Positions 47,501 through 59,458 of a DNA stretch of 64,000 bases are shown here, piece by piece. Below the pieces are notes generated by a model, which worked only from the letters and a program-made list of their open reading frames with translations, ran no database searches and was not told where the DNA came from. Both the position numbers and the translations under genes were made by a program. This DNA is from Lineus longissimus (Eukaryota > Nemertea > Pilidiophora > Heteronemertea > Lineidae): contig NC_088318.1 of the NCBI RefSeq assembly GCF_910592395.1, positions 11,594,349 through 11,658,348 of the forward strand, given 5' to 3'. Each line of letters starts with the position of its first letter. Positions within the stretch are counted from its first letter, which is position 1.

Positions 47501-48814
47501 TTATAACAAAGTCTATATGGCACAGTCAAACATCATTAGAATAGCAGAAACAATGAGAGAAAACAATGAGTTTTTCATGATAATTGGTGCCATTTTATAG
47601 AATAGGTCAACAATTTCATCAGAGAATGAATGCAATATGATTGCCACATAGGCCTTGAAATGATCTACTGCATTGTCGACCCAGTCATACAATAGTCAAG
47701 CCTATTCCGCATGGGGCTGCATTAGAAGGCACAGACTGACCTTTGCACCTTAAAATGCTGATTGTACTTCATGACAATGTTACATGAAAGCATATGACAT
47801 CTCTTTCGCTTCATGTATAATTCACTATTACGATATTGCAACCCATCCAGTGCATCTGACATTTTAGGTTGAGGTGCTGGAGGAGTGTCCAGGGAGCAAT
47901 GGTTTCCTCTTGCCATTGTCATTGGGACGTTAGTCTCCATAGAAACTAATGTAGCCATCTTCAGGAGAAAGACAGACTCATAAAAAAGGTTACAGAATGT
48001 CATAGGCCTACATTTTCTCCTCAAAAGGCTAACAATGGAAATTCTTGAAAAGAATCAGAATTCGCATCCCTATTTCGAAGGGATTACGTTGTAAAGACTC
48101 GCGTCATGCGCGGTCGGTGCCAGACCTATACTGGTAAGAGATTCGTAATCAACTTTTTTTGCAATTCTCTAATTCTGAATTATCCGGAACCCTCGGTTAG
48201 AGTGATGACTCATCCACTAGCTTCTAGTGCATAGTACCATAATGTATGATATATGCAATATGAGAATCTCTCACTGTAATGCTCAAACGATTTTGCTGAC
48301 CTTTTTGAACAGACAAGCTGGACTAAATCTTACCCAAACCAGGAATGGACCGAACATCTCCTTATATTTCTCAAATATCTAGCAGATTTGAGAATCAATC
48401 ATTGGGTCGGCAGTTGCAAAGCAACTTGATACAGGCATAGGTCAGTCAAAAGTGCTATATAAAATCTGCCAGTATTATTCCAAGAGGAGAATCAGTCATG
48501 CATATAGCAACCAGCTGGGTATCTCTCGAGTGAAATGAAGCGAGACATCAAGCTACCTTTGAGGTACTTCCTGATATTTGATCACCTTGCTTCCTACCTT
48601 GGTAAGACCCAGAAACCAAAACCAATTCAGCAATCATAGGCTATACGATCGATCGACCAAAGTTTTTCCCAGGCATCCCTCATAAGTTACTGCTGAAACT
48701 GCTGCAAACATCGAACTATCTGGACTTACCTATTTAACGTTCTTAGTTTATGGTCTATATTCTTGTGTCTGAGACATAGTCTTGTGAGTGATGCACCTAC
48801 ATCACGAGTTGCTC
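31885..48814 (-). CDS. MTSS1: MTSS1/ABBA (missing-in-metastasis) orthologue, 5' end missing
   Basis: An I-BAR protein that bends membranes and links them to actin. Fourteen exons were found, 2,513 nt, 836 residues plus stop, all phases compatible: 48,730-48,814; 46,560-46,651; 46,278-46,352; 45,478-45,635; 44,527-44,679; 42,830-42,979; 41,137-41,256; 39,769-40,237; 39,488-39,609; 38,065-38,103; 36,575-36,673; 34,828-34,990; 33,495-33,620; 31,885-32,546. Order: I-BAR domain from its second third (SLTRLCLRHKNID, CLVNPVQERLEEWKK, KLQKKAKKG, CTFISYLRPV, ASEQVILDLKGSD), a Ser-rich segment (TPPSSPSSLGSRKSSMCS), RLASVSSQDSGFTSQD, a Pro-rich region (VGPKPKAKPVALP), IYVNM, SSLQCSSGYGT, FSTVPRNSEMSKAYRSLM, PPPPVRRSSS, and a C-terminal WH2 (FLSQIKRGVQLKKV). 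Vertebrate MTSS1 has these in the same order. The exons for the first ~70 residues were not found. MTSS1 versus MTSS2 cannot be distinguished. Confidence 0.94.
33495..33620 (-). CDS. MTSS1: MTSS1 exon (STVPRNSEMSKAYRSL)
   Basis: Acceptor GTTTTCAG, donor GTGTGT, 126 nt. It encodes DFEKLEIECRDKFSTVPRNS and EMSKAYRSLMAGGRRPHSTA, like vertebrate STIPRNSDISQSYRRMFQ. Confidence 0.93.
34828..34990 (-). CDS. MTSS1: MTSS1 exon, duplicated version B (SQELADAIRDLE)
   Basis: Acceptor ATCTTCCAG, donor GTAGGG, 163 nt. It encodes SQELADAIRDLEASTAALQS then SSLQCSSGYGTMSNTPANSE, the counterpart of vertebrate DSLQCSSGYSTQTTTPCCSE. Confidence 0.92.
36384..36483. mobile_element. Small TIR element (GCTCCTG family), second paired copy
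   Basis: The left arm TACTGTAAAATCAGTCA and right arm GGCTCCTGAGCGATTTTACA are inverted and match the element at 26,931-27,049. It lies just downstream of the duplicated MTSS1 exon A, in the intron. Confidence 0.5.
36575..36673 (-). CDS. MTSS1: MTSS1 exon, duplicated version A (SVDLAKAIRELD)
   Basis: Acceptor TTGTCACAG; 99 nt, phase 0 to 0. It encodes SVDLAKAIRELDAHTHALRS then SDPSDVSPGRGLQ, clearly related to the start of the next exon. The donor that keeps frame is GCAAGC after CAG, a GC-AG intron. A GT donor nine bases further is possible. Confidence 0.75.
38065..38103 (-). CDS. MTSS1: MTSS1 39-nt acidic microexon
   Basis: Acceptor TCTCTAG, donor GTTTGT; encodes EEEDYDEDDQYAE, phase 0 at both ends. 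It is probably a cassette exon. Support is splice sites, phase and composition only. Confidence 0.65.
39488..39609 (-). CDS. MTSS1: MTSS1 exon (IYVNM motif)
   Basis: Acceptor CTCTTTCAG, donor GTGAGA, 122 nt. It encodes SAPIYVNMSELQSMANQRQL and QYHYPRKMSLPAQ. Tyr in IYVNM fits both YxxM and YxN docking consensus. Confidence 0.88.
39769..40237 (-). CDS. MTSS1: MTSS1 exon (long Pro/Ser-rich)
   Basis: Acceptor CTAATTGCAG, donor GTTAGT, 469 nt. It is low-complexity Pro/Ser/Thr-rich and ends near PVGPKPKAKPVALP, a likely SH3-binding stretch. It carries VTVRRGSIRDSL, a basic Ser motif. Confidence 0.9.
40859..40978. repeat. Perfect 35-bp inverted repeat (hairpin) in an MTSS1 intron
   Basis: 40,859-40,893 and 40,944-40,978 are perfect reverse complements around a 50-base spacer. 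The arm starts TGGGTGATATGAATAAAGAC. No mismatch was seen, so it is young or maintained. Confidence 0.9.
41137..41256 (-). CDS. MTSS1: MTSS1 exon (VRLASVSSQDSGF)
   Basis: The acceptor region TTTGTAGCAG offers two AGs three bases apart; the donor is GTAGGG. The exon is 120 or 117 nt. It encodes VRLASVSSQDSGFTSQD, as in vertebrate VRLSSVSSHDSGFISQD. Confidence 0.93.
42099..42254. repeat. 78-bp tandem duplication
   Basis: Two head-to-tail copies beginning GGTGTCTGGAATCGGAGATA, differing at about two bases. Intronic in MTSS1. Confidence 0.95.
42830..42979 (-). CDS. MTSS1: MTSS1 exon (Ser-rich linker)
   Basis: Acceptor ATCTTGCAG, donor GTTTGT, 150 nt. It encodes TPPSSPSSLGSRKSSMCSIS and a Ser/His-rich run, like vertebrate TPPSSPSTTMSRKSSVCS. 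Confidence 0.93.
43630..43749. mobile_element. 120-bp MITE-like inverted-repeat element
   Basis: The left arm begins TGGTCCTTTGTCGTCTAATC and pairs with the right arm ending GACAACCAAGGACCA, about 24 bases with two mismatches. Confidence 0.7.
44527..44679 (-). CDS. MTSS1: MTSS1 exon (end of I-BAR)
   Basis: Acceptor GCTTGTAG, donor GTTAGT, 153 nt. It encodes KEEVGMLTEIGHLQEILGSL through SEQVILDLKGSDASLSFQ. Confidence 0.94.
44776..45358. repeat. 68-bp minisatellite, about 8.5 copies
   Basis: Units start TTAGAGGAGTGGAAAGTCGG at 44,776, 44,844, 44,912 and every 68 bases to 45,320, where the last copy is diverged and partial. It sits in the intron between two I-BAR exons. Confidence 0.97.
45478..45635 (-). 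CDS. MTSS1: MTSS1 exon (I-BAR)
   Basis: Acceptor GACCTCAG, donor GTGAGT, 158 nt. It encodes KPSIQSQLDNAMQEVNEKYR through RYCTFISYLRPVL. Confidence 0.95.
46278..46352 (-). CDS. MTSS1: MTSS1 exon (I-BAR)
   Basis: Acceptor ATATTTGCAG, donor GTGTGT, 75 nt. It encodes YKKARADLKKASSDTVKLQK then KAKK, the basic membrane-binding stretch. Confidence 0.95.
46560..46651 (-). CDS. MTSS1: MTSS1 exon (I-BAR)
   Basis: Acceptor TCTTTGCAG, donor GTGAGA, 92 nt. It encodes AIAECLVNPVQERLEEWKKV then GNQLDKDHMK. Confidence 0.95.
48730..48814 (-). CDS. MTSS1: MTSS1 exon (I-BAR helix, most upstream found)
   Basis: Acceptor TATAATTTCAG, donor GTAAGT, 85 nt. It encodes ATRDVGASLTRLCLRHKNID then HKLRTLN, matching the GGTREIGSALTRMCMRHRSI block. 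It needs an upstream exon ending in phase 1. Confidence 0.9.
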
Positions 48815-48898
48815 CTGAAATTATACAAGAGAAAGGAACTGTTAGTGAATAGGTCGGTGATTGCCGGGAAAAATGGCTTCGGCAGCAAAAGGGCTAAG

Positions 48899-49071
48899 TA
48901 CAGCAGAACCTCCCTTAGCGGACACCTCTCTACTAAGGACAACCTCTCTATTAAGGACACTAGTTTTGGTCCCAAATTGGTTTCCATTCAATTTGACCTC
49001 TCTAATCCGGACACCTCTTATTAAGGACAGCACAGTCCCAAGGGTGTCCTTAATAGAGAGGTTCTACTGTA
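48899..49071. mobile_element. Tc1/mariner-pogo-like MITE
   Basis: Inverted ends CAGCAGAACCTCCCTTAGCG and GAGAGGTTCTACTG are flanked on both sides by TA. The interior repeats ACCTCTCTATTAAGGACAC. TA duplication and CAGTAGAACCTC ends fit pogo/Tigger-type non-autonomous elements. No transposase is present. Confidence 0.75.
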
Positions 49072-52000
49072 CCACGCTTTGAATATCAGACTTTATACTG
49101 CGTCACTCCACTATCCATTCTACAGCACACTATTTCATATCATTTCAGGATGGATACAACTGCTGTGGGAATATATACAGGGGAATGGCAACAACAAGAC
49201 ACCCTGTCCCTGTATCAACAGAGACAATTAGGTGGCACCCTATAACTCATAATGTGGAATCGACAAATCTGTCATCCTGATGTCAATGAGGGTGATACTG
49301 GGAACAATCAATGGCTGGAATCTATATTTCATAAAGGTCCAACTCACATGAAGCATTGAGTCATGTTCATATGCAAATGATGTGTGCTTGTCAAACACAT
49401 CATCGTGTTGAAGGCAGGATAGGAAGGACAACTAGGGGAGTGGGTTACTCATTCGGAAGGATGTCATAAGTGTCACCAAAACAGTCAAATATTGAAGACA
49501 GAACAGGCACCTCTTCCATCCCCATTTGGTGTTTGCCATAATATTTCATCTCACTGGGGCATGACCCAGGTAGAACTGACCTAGATATATAATATTCAGG
49601 GTCCAAAAAGTTCAGCCCTGCCCCAAACAAAGAACTGAAGTGAAGATATCAGTCTTGAACCAGTTATCAGCTTTTAGTGTACAGGTCAGCACTTCTGAAC
49701 CTCAGTCACCCCAATAACAGGGAGAAACGTCCCAAGAGCCTCTACTAAAAACACCAATTTTCCTCGAACCAGTCGATGGCTGACTAGGTTTCTCCTTACG
49801 TGTGAATAATTTACACCAAGCCTGTACATGCAGCCCTTGGATAATCAACTTTATACATGGCACATTTAATCACCTTGAAATCCATGGTTTGAACTATCTG
49901 TCTAAGGTTCATCAGCTGATCCAGTTCAACCGTCATAACACCGGGCTGGTGCCGTCAAAATACCACTCAGACAATAACATAATCCAACATATTAGCATAA
50001 TATTATGCTGTGGGATTACCCAACCGCCATTTGGTTTTAAACGCTGAATAACCGGCCTGTATGTCAATCATATGCCTAGGCCTTAATGGACACCATTTAA
50101 GGCCAGGGCAATGGTGACCCATCTTTCACAATACTGTGAAGAAGGATGGTGAGAACAAATAGCCATCCACACCCCAGCTCTATCTAAACCCAGAAATACA
50201 CCAACTGCCCGGCTGAGAATGAACAAGCAACTTGTATGATATAGTGCTTGGGGTGCAGAGTTAGAAGGTGCTGGCCAAAGGTGGGCAAACGGCATATTAT
50301 CTTCAAAATTCTCATCTGATCAAAAGGTGTTAAGGCAGAATCAGTAACACATAATGTACAGCAATATGACCTATCCAAACTCGGTTAAGACAATGTTGAT
50401 TCACTGTTAGATCAACAGAACCAACACCTACTCACGTCTGCCACATCCTCTACCATAGCTCAAAATCAACTAAGGACAATCCTCGCGAAATAAATGATTT
50501 GTTTCATAAATACACCGTTTTTGTGGAGGAAAAATCTGCATTAACTAAACTTGACAGAAACCATTCCCGCACGAATTCAGGCAGACTAATTAAACAGATT
50601 GCAGTAATAATTGATACGACATCAATTAATTGAATGATTAAGCTCTACTCCACTGATTTCTCAAGATTCACCTGGAGCACATTGTAGTCTTGATGTCAAT
50701 CCAGAATAAGGGATGGTGATGTTGCATAGGACGTTACTTCTGGCCAATACTGTATCATCCACAAGAATCCTACAACTTCATATTCCTAAATATTGAACTT
50801 ATTGACCCCGAGTGTTGGAAGAAAGACATTATTTACTTCGAGTCAATAGTTTCCATTGAAACAGCCAGGAAATCAAAATGATTATAGGGACAGTGTTCAA
50901 ACAATGATTCATAATAAACTAACAGCAACATGCCTTAGCATATCAACTCAATATTTTCATAAAGCTCTTATCATCGGGTGACAATTGTGTGTCGAGATAA
51001 GCATCACAGGGAAAAAAAATTTTGATTTCGTTTCCATGAGGGGACCTTATATGTATCACAGAAATATAGGCAGTCCAAAACTCTTCAGCCTACTTGCTAG
51101 GAATGAGTTTGATGAGCACATTTTACAAGTACGAATTTTATATGAAATGCCTACATTATAGCCCCCGTACATTTTCACATTCGTAAGCCAGGGAACATTT
51201 TAAGCATCGCAAAGCATGATTGAGGCAAATCAATGATTTGTCCATTAACAGATTGTCAGCAGTTTGATACTAGGTCTCTGAATATAATCCTCACGCATGA
51301 CAGAAGTAGCATAATATTCATCAAGAGACAGCTATTTTAGTAAACATTGATGATGGAAATAGTCGATTTCAGTCAATGCATGCAGCCATGTTGATGTGTG
51401 GAGTCTGACATACCTGTGAAGGTGGCATCAGCAGGACATTCAGAGTGACCGCTGATCTTTAACATGAGACTAGGGAAATAACCTTTGCGAGACAATCTTT
51501 GGAAAAGACAGACTCAGAAATCAGGTGGAAGTCCAGAGAAAACGCAGGAACCATTATGAAACAGTTTCACATCCGGGTTGGTTCTGGAGCCAAGTTGACT
51601 GTGCGGAAGGTGTGTTTTTGCAAGGGCAGTAAACATGCCCAAGGGGCGAACTTTCTCACCATCTTAGCTGCAGGAATGCCTTTATGTTTACAGCGGCTGC
51701 TCTGGGTAAACACCATAGCGTACTCCTACCTGCCCGCAGACAGAAGTACCGGTTGAACCCTTCTGTTGTTCTTGGCGGCAAAATCCTTGTGGAATCCTAC
51801 ATATAGAGGAAGTGGTTCTACAGTTATAAACGGCAGCTAAAGAGCCTGGCAAGCCAGCTGAGCGGAACCCACAATCAGACAGTTCCTCAAATTGACTTCG
51901 TTGTAGAGAAGCCCACCTGTTCTCGTTAGTCAATGTTCAATTATAGAGTAAACTGGAATGGTTTGCTTTGCTTCTATCTCATTACCTTTCTAATTGCGGC

Positions 52001-55000
52001 GGTAGGCTTTGCTTGGTCATCTTTTAAAACAGCTTTGGAAAGTCTGTCTGTCTGTCTGTCCCATTTGTTGTCAATAGATAGAGACTTGCTTATACACCAT
52101 AGATTCATACCCATTCTCCCAGTCGCGAATGTACCATCAACAGAGCGGAGGTGAACACACACTACTCAATCTTACGCCATGACTTGCATGGATACATCGC
52201 AGTTGGGCAGTCAGCTTCTCACTCGCATTTCCTCAGCCAGCTCATTCGAGTTGGCTAGATTCTGAAATCTGGTATTCTGATCGCGGGTATTCCGGTATGC
52301 AGTTCCTCAGTTAATGCAAAGCTGTTTGACAGTGACCCTTGGTCTATCAGTGCAACGGTCAAATGCATCAGCCTCATTCCTACTTCTGAGAAAATGACAA
52401 GAAATCGCCGCTGATGAAATGCCTGGACAGCAATTCTGCATAAACCATGATAACAGGCCATTTATGCTGTGGCATTTATGACATTCATCGCAATATCCAT
52501 GTGTTATAGCACTAGCACTCGCTGGCTGCTGTCTTTTCAATTATTCAAGGGTTACTGGGAAGTGGACGTGAGTTGTTAGAATTCAAAATGTAGTGGGCGC
52601 GATCTTTTTAGCTGTGTGATTGCTAAGAGCCAGTTTAACTTGTGAAAAAGGTTTGTGACTGCCACTGGCCATACGAGATAGATTTGACCTGAAGCCCAGG
52701 CACAAACAGCTGAGTTGAGGCAGAACTGCCCGTCAGCTTAGTTTCTCTCTGCGCATTCAACCTTTCCGGAGGCCTCCCCCACCATGTGCTCGAAAGCAGA
52801 GTTCCTTTTCGTAACTTTCTTCAATAGACCTTTCAACACCCAGTCCTGATATAAACAAGCACAAACACACCAGCAAAGTCTTACTCGGAAGCTGCATAGT
52901 GCAACCAACTCCTCATCGAAACGCATCTCAAGTATGTAAAGATTCCAGTGTCTAACAGAACTGCTGGTACTAACAACAGTTGGTATGCATGCATATTCAT
53001 AAACACTCGAGATTCTTTCACTCCTTCAACCATGCCATCAATACTTTCATCTCGAGAAGTCATCAACGAAATGAAACTTGACTATTTGGCTTCAGATTCT
53101 TGGGAACTGCAGTTTTAAAAGATCAATAAAGTTGTCTTGCACATAATTCCTTTGAAGAGTGAAGACTAAACACAATTAAATCTGCTGAATGACCGACCAC
53201 AGCACCTTCATGGGAGGAGCAGGGTTAGGTTGGGATGAGATTGCTTGTCTAATTCACCGCTGACAAGGGGTAGGCCGGCGGTTGGAAGATGAGCTGCCCA
53301 ACCAGACAACCTTGAACACTGCTCACCTTGAGGGGAGGAGTATTGATCAGGGATTACTCATCATCAGTACGATAATGATGGAGTGCAATAGGTCACAGGG
53401 ATGTAGACAAGATATTACATAACACTTCCTTTCGTTGTCTCCATGACAACCGACCATGTCAGCAGCAATCAGCAGCCACAATTGCAAAGCGAGTGATGAC
53501 AACTATGAAATGTTAACTGTATGGAAGAACTTCAGGCCTGAGGATGGTGAAAACAAAGAGAGGGTGTGAAGAAGCTCTTGCTGAAAGAGGAAAAGATCAA
53601 TGCCAATTTCTTGGTCATCTTGTCCAACTACCTTCATATCTTCAATGTTTTTACATCGCAGTAACATCGATTTTCATCGTTATCTCATACCTATCAAGTG
53701 AAGGAGACCGAAATCAATATGATGCAGGACTGTGGACAGGTGGGTGGGAAAATTTTGCGTGTCACAGAAGGTGCTGAATGATTATAGCAAGAGTTACAAT
53801 CTGATATCGGCAATCGTTCTGCAACTATGTTCAGCTCCACTGCGTCACCGTTCAAAGGATGATCTCTTGCAACAAAGAATAACATGTTTTACATTTTCGT
53901 CAACTTTTCCTACTTCAACAGCCCAAACGATGCCCACACATCCACTGCCACTGAGATCACTCATCAAGTTCTCCAATAGAAGAAGGTTCTAATACAAGAT
54001 TGTGCTTCTCTCAAATATCAAAGATGTTCAAAAATAACTTCGTTCTAACATATTTCTAGGGATTCCGCCATCATCCAGATCAAAGACTCTAACCAGCCTA
54101 TCCACGCACCTTCCACCATCCAAACCACAGAACACATCCGCTGTTCAATAAAGGAAGATTCTTACGAGATTCCGCATCCAATCTTCCGCGACGAAATCAA
54201 ATCATCACGGCTCAAGGTTATCCTCGATGGAGGCGCAAAATCCCCCAGGGGATTGTGGCCTTGTCTGCAGCAATTACGACCTGTCTTTATCAACATCATC
54301 AATCGCAATCGCAATATTGTGTGAAAACCCTTTATATTGTGACCAAATGATTGTGAGGAGGATGGTGGAGAGAATATCTAGACTGGAAGGATAGGCATGT
54401 CACCTTTGGCCTGACTTGTACCGTCTTTTAGGAACTTTCTAATCAAACCATGAGTCAGTTACAGCTGCACATGAAATGTGCGCAGAAAGACATACATTTG
54501 AGATATTACTTGCATTATTGCATCAGCACTAAAACTAGCATGTATCGGAAACCCATAACAATTTAGTGTTTATTTATAGCAGTGAACTTGTAAACTTGGG
54601 ATATCACTTAATACGCCCCACACCAACAATAGCGCTGTGTTTGAAAATATCATACAACCGTAAACTGAGCAATTAATCCCTCTCGAGAAGCCTTGTCATA
54701 TTTCATCTCGATGGGAAATCATATTTCAATGTTGTTGCAACTGATCCATGTGCCACTGTAAGAGCAGCACAATAGGAAGTACGAAATGACCTATAACTTG
54801 GTCTTCCTTAAGCTCTTGCAAACGGCTCACAGCCGCTCAAAGAACCACATATTGTATACATAAGCTGTAGGGAACAAATCAGTGGCCCTGAACATGATCA
54901 ACAACCGGGAGATAACTGGAAGCCTTTATAGAAATCCTATATCGTGATACCAGTACTACACATTTCATCGGTAAAGCAAGGACGTTTGCTGAGCACAGGC

Positions 55001-55064
55001 ACTGGCTCAACTTGGCAACTCAGATAATCGGTAGTGTCAGACTCTAAAAAGGCTTTCCGTATTC

Positions 55065-55140
55065 CTTATTTTTATCATCACCAACACCACTGGCTTCTTG
55101 ATTCCTGTGGGTCTTTGCCTTTTGTGATGATAAAAATAAG
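55065..55140. repeat. 17-bp perfect inverted repeat
   Basis: CTTATTTTTATCATCAC at 55,065 and its exact reverse complement at 55,124-55,140 flank a 42-base spacer. Confidence 0.8.
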
Positions 55141-55624
55141 CCAATGGTGTATTTTGTGTAGCCCTGTGCAATTGTATACCACACACTATGGGAGAAGATG
55201 ACAGAGTGTAATGCAGCCAGGAACCATCAAACCCAATGAACCATCTCTAACGAGAGAGAAGACTGAGGAGTTACATTGCTTCTAATGACAACTCACTAAC
55301 GACAACCGTCGCTCCAATTAACGTATGGTAATTAATTATACCGATCCATGGCTGAAATGTAAATGAAGCTTTTAATGGCACACATCAATTTCATCTTTAT
55401 GGAGAAGCAAAGCTTCTTAATCTCGGCATTCTTGTAGACAGCATCTTGCCGAGGCGACAAATGTGTTGATTTTGGAAATCGTTCCTGCCATCACTTCTAT
55501 CCTTCGAAAAAGAAGACTGGCCTGGATCAAAACCACAACCTTAGAGAGGACAGACAAGGATGTTAACTTCCACCATCGACTAATTCATGTGCTTGGCCAC
55601 CAAGACAGCCCAATCATTAGTCTT

Positions 55625-56063
55625 GGTTCCACTACAGGGTTTAGATCCGTTTCTATCGCATCCGCATCAGGTCCGAACTTAGCTTAGTCCGGACTAACGA
55701 ATGTGGTGCAGTTCGACTACAGGATTGGTAAGTGAACAGGTACGGCTACAGGCGGCGCCACTCTATGCGCGTTAGGTGTTGTTTTGACAGAACCAACACT
55801 TCCGCTCATGCGCAATACGTTCACATTGACACGCCACCTGTAGCCGTACTTAGTAACTTGATCTTAATCCGGACTAATGCGGTTCCATTACAGGTAATTT
55901 CTGCTTTAGATCCGGGTCTATTCTAAGTTCGGCTTAAATCCGCTTGTCCTATCCGCACTTAATAAGACCGCTCTTAGTGAGAGCCGGACTTGTTTGGTCC
56001 GAACTAGCTGTAATGGAATCACAACTAATTCGGATGTAGTCCGCACTTTCCTGTAGTGGAACC
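55625..56063. mobile_element. MITE-like element with nested copies (GGTTCCACTACAGG ends)
   Basis: GGTTCCACTACAGG at 55,625 is the exact inverse of the bases ending at 56,063. Inside are a related pair, GGTTCCATTACAGG (55,881) and GCTGTAATGGAATC (to 56,020), and another inverted pair at 55,740-55,757 and 55,832-55,849. The interior is rich in TCCGGACTAA-like words. Confidence 0.7.
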
Positions 56064-58904
56064 GCAACTATTGTATCAAGAGGTCTGTAAACTCGTTAAA
56101 GAGCAGAAGGCGGACTTCTTGTATTAAGAGTCTAGAGAGGCTTCTAATCTCCAGTTCAATGAATAAGGGATGGTACAGAAAGCTGCTTTTCCATTGATTG
56201 AGACCAGAATGGGTAGTTGTTATTCTCAGCATGGTTAACTGCTCCCACCTGTTGATTCTAATAACATCATGGCCAGGATATCACAGCACAAAATCAGAGC
56301 AACATTTTTATAATATCAATCAGACTCCAGGTAGGGTGACCCAGGATGGAGTTCAAATGGATACTGTGTCAAAATCAAGTTCTCTGAATGTATATGGATA
56401 CCTACATGTAGCATGTTGTCTGTTGTTACATTTCTGAACTGGCAAACACTTATACTCTAGTTTCACTGATGTAAGACCACTTCATTTTAATCACAACGAA
56501 GTCAACTCAAAGGCCAATTCAGACATGCTGAGTTCATCTCCCAGCTCAGTCATGTCCCCCAGAACGGGTTGTTAGAACTTACCATACATATGCCATACAG
56601 ACTACGCAATCGTGTCTGTCAAAATGGCCGACTGCAGATCCTCAAATGTCAAATTGGTACATCACAAGACTGCCTCTTTACCACCAGCTATCAACTTCCT
56701 AAGATCGCCCTCACACGCCGACCCCCTCCACAAGAAGTTAATTTCCTCCTCCTTCAGTTTTCAAATATGACAATACATGCATGTATGTTCTCATGAAATA
56801 TCTCAAGAGGAAAGAATTTCAATTACAGACATGAAATCTAATGTAAGATGGAGGGAAGCTCCCTCAGTATCAAACTTGACAACTCCTACATCTCTGATAT
56901 TTCAACAGGAAAGAAAGCCCACTCAAAACTAATCAAACTTTCTCTTCCTTTAGGTCACGTCATTTATTCCCCGGACATTTCTGTACAGTTCCTGACACGT
57001 TTCATTTCAAGAATGTGTCGGGGGGTTTGAAGATCATCCCCTTTATTCTGCACAGCAGAGCGCTTGGAACCTAGGCCAATGCCAAGCTATATAGTCTCAA
57101 CCATCTCATCAGCTTGCACAAATTTCGACTCATGAATGTTGTTTTCCCCGCTCAGCATGTTCACCATTGCATGTTCAAACTGATCCCAAGGCAAGGGGTG
57201 AACTGTCATTGTCGGACAAATTTGCATAATTGTTGAGAAGTTTTGTAAATCTCTAACAGGAGTGGCGCATTCCACCCGTCACAGCCATAACAATCGACAT
57301 CAAATCCTGCGGATCAACAACCAATTCTACATGTCAGGCAAACAAAGATAATGTGGGGAGCAAACTGGTTCATAATGATAGCCTTGCATCAATGCCCTGA
57401 CCTCTGAGGTGACCGCCTAATGTGTTCCCAACAGATGGAAAATCTCCAAATAGGATGCAACAATCAAAAAGTTTGCATGACAAAACTAATGGCTGAAGGT
57501 GTTCAGACAGAGGGTTAGAAAGCCTGTTAAAAGGTGATAAAACCATTTACAAAATTTGCAGTTGGAATGAAGTTTTTTTGATGGAATAGACCCCTTTTCA
57601 TCAACATGTCAAAGAATCTTTTAGTAAGTGGCAAGTTTGGAGAGGCAAGTCCAGGTTATTGAAGGACTAAAGCTCAGAAGCCCATCTATCAGAGAGTGTG
57701 AGTACTTCTTGAAAAGGAACTGATGTAGCCTCTCCTTCAAGAAATGTTTGCAAGCATCTATACCACAATATTAAAGACCAATGCCATTTCCAAACTAAAG
57801 CACTTTCTCCCTGGTTCAGACTATGTAATCCTTGCCACAAGATATTCAAGCCAACAACAACAATCGGTAGCCTAATCTGTACGCCCTGATTTTCTGTTCA
57901 TGTCTGTCTGGTATCATCATGTTCTAAGAACTACCAGCAGTCTAAGTTATCAGAAATTCCACTCACAGATCATAATATGGTCACATATGAATGCCAATGG
58001 CACAACAGATGTTCTGACACACTTGAAACGAGCGTTGAGAGAATCAATCAGAGCATATCGGGATTGGAATTCATCTCTGGTGCATGAAAGTCACCCATCA
58101 CATTTACAAACCAAGAAATAGAAGAGCTATAGCAACAAGACTTGGAAAACGTTATTGAAGAGCGGGAAATATCTCGCAAAACACTAGCTAAGTCACTATA
58201 CGAATGGGCGAGGGTATCGAGAGCTTGATTCAATGTCAATGATAGCAAGTTATAACAAAGGGCCCTTCGGCACACAGTCATTCCATTAGGGCCAGGTTGG
58301 GCTTCACAAGGTATTTTTGTGTATCTCGATAGGGAGTATAACTACAAGGAGCTTCATCAATCAGGTCATACCCCGCCCATTTTTGATCAGCTGCGGATTA
58401 TACAGATACTATGTCACTTTGCATCAACCTATATAGGAAATAAACTAATTAACCAGCAAAAGCATGAAACAGGATGATGGCAAATGCTGCGTTTTAGTGC
58501 TTAAGCCAAGGTCACACCTCAACTGAGGAATGGCAGCTCATCAATAAAGTGATCATAAAGATTGGGATGAATCCAATCAACATTTACAATCAAACTCTTT
58601 TTCTCTCCAACTTCCACCTGTTTGGCAGGTAAACAACTCCATCTCCTGGAAGTTCAACAAGTGGCCATTCATACTTGAAGGTAACACCTGCTGTGGCCAG
58701 CATTCAGTTTACCATCTCTCGTGATTGATTACAAATAGTTTGAACCCTGTTTATAAAACAGTATATTACTATTGACGATATTATAGCCACTGGTCAGCAG
58801 GCATCAAAGAGCCACATCAATCTCTTCGTCTGCGAGGGAGGGGTACCAATATAAACTCCTCATTAGACTATTAAATGAATACGATAATTGCCAACTACAA
58901 CCCG

Positions 58905-59130
58905 AGTGTTCTCCACAAGGCTATTTGTCGGGGTTGCCCACCCTACCTTGGCAGCTTACCACCCTACCTTGGAAGAGCCACCCTACCTTGCTCTAGAACT
59001 TTGTAGAGGGTTCCTATAGGGCCACCCTACCTCAAATTGCTGGCCACCCTACCTTGTGTTTCACACGGGTAAAATGTCATGAAAATCAAGGGTATCACCC
59101 TACCTTGAGAAAACCCTGCGGAGAACACTG
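58905..59130. mobile_element. hAT-like MITE, copy B
   Basis: AGTGTTCTCCACAAGG at the left and CTGCGGAGAACACTG at the right are inverted. The interior contains CCACCCTACCTTG five or so times. Family members: 1-18 and 59,459-59,664. Confidence 0.75.
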
Positions 59131-59458
59131 AACCCATCTGATGCTGCACTGCCACGAGCAAAAGAAGCGATTACTGGCTGCAGGAGAAGTGAGTCAATTG
59201 CAGTGACATCCAAATGAACCCTCCAAAGACTCACAACATCAATGCCTCAAGACATAGTATGTCCAGGAAATAATCCTCACACACTCCTGAATACAGAAAG
59301 ACGGAACTACAAAATGACCGCCCATATATGTCTTTGATCTAGTAGCTGAGTCAGTGACTGGATAGATATATTAACCAAATACACTGCGGGAGGACTACAT
59401 CACGCATGTCGCCACAATAATGCACCCGCCAAGGAAAATGGCAAAGAGTGGTGGTGTC

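Noticed and set aside
51426-51465. Possible minus-strand exon (frame KISGHSECPADATFTG) with a GTATGT donor, upstream of MTSS1
   Set aside because: Its phase would fit but the sequence does not resemble the I-BAR region expected there; likely chance splice-like sites.
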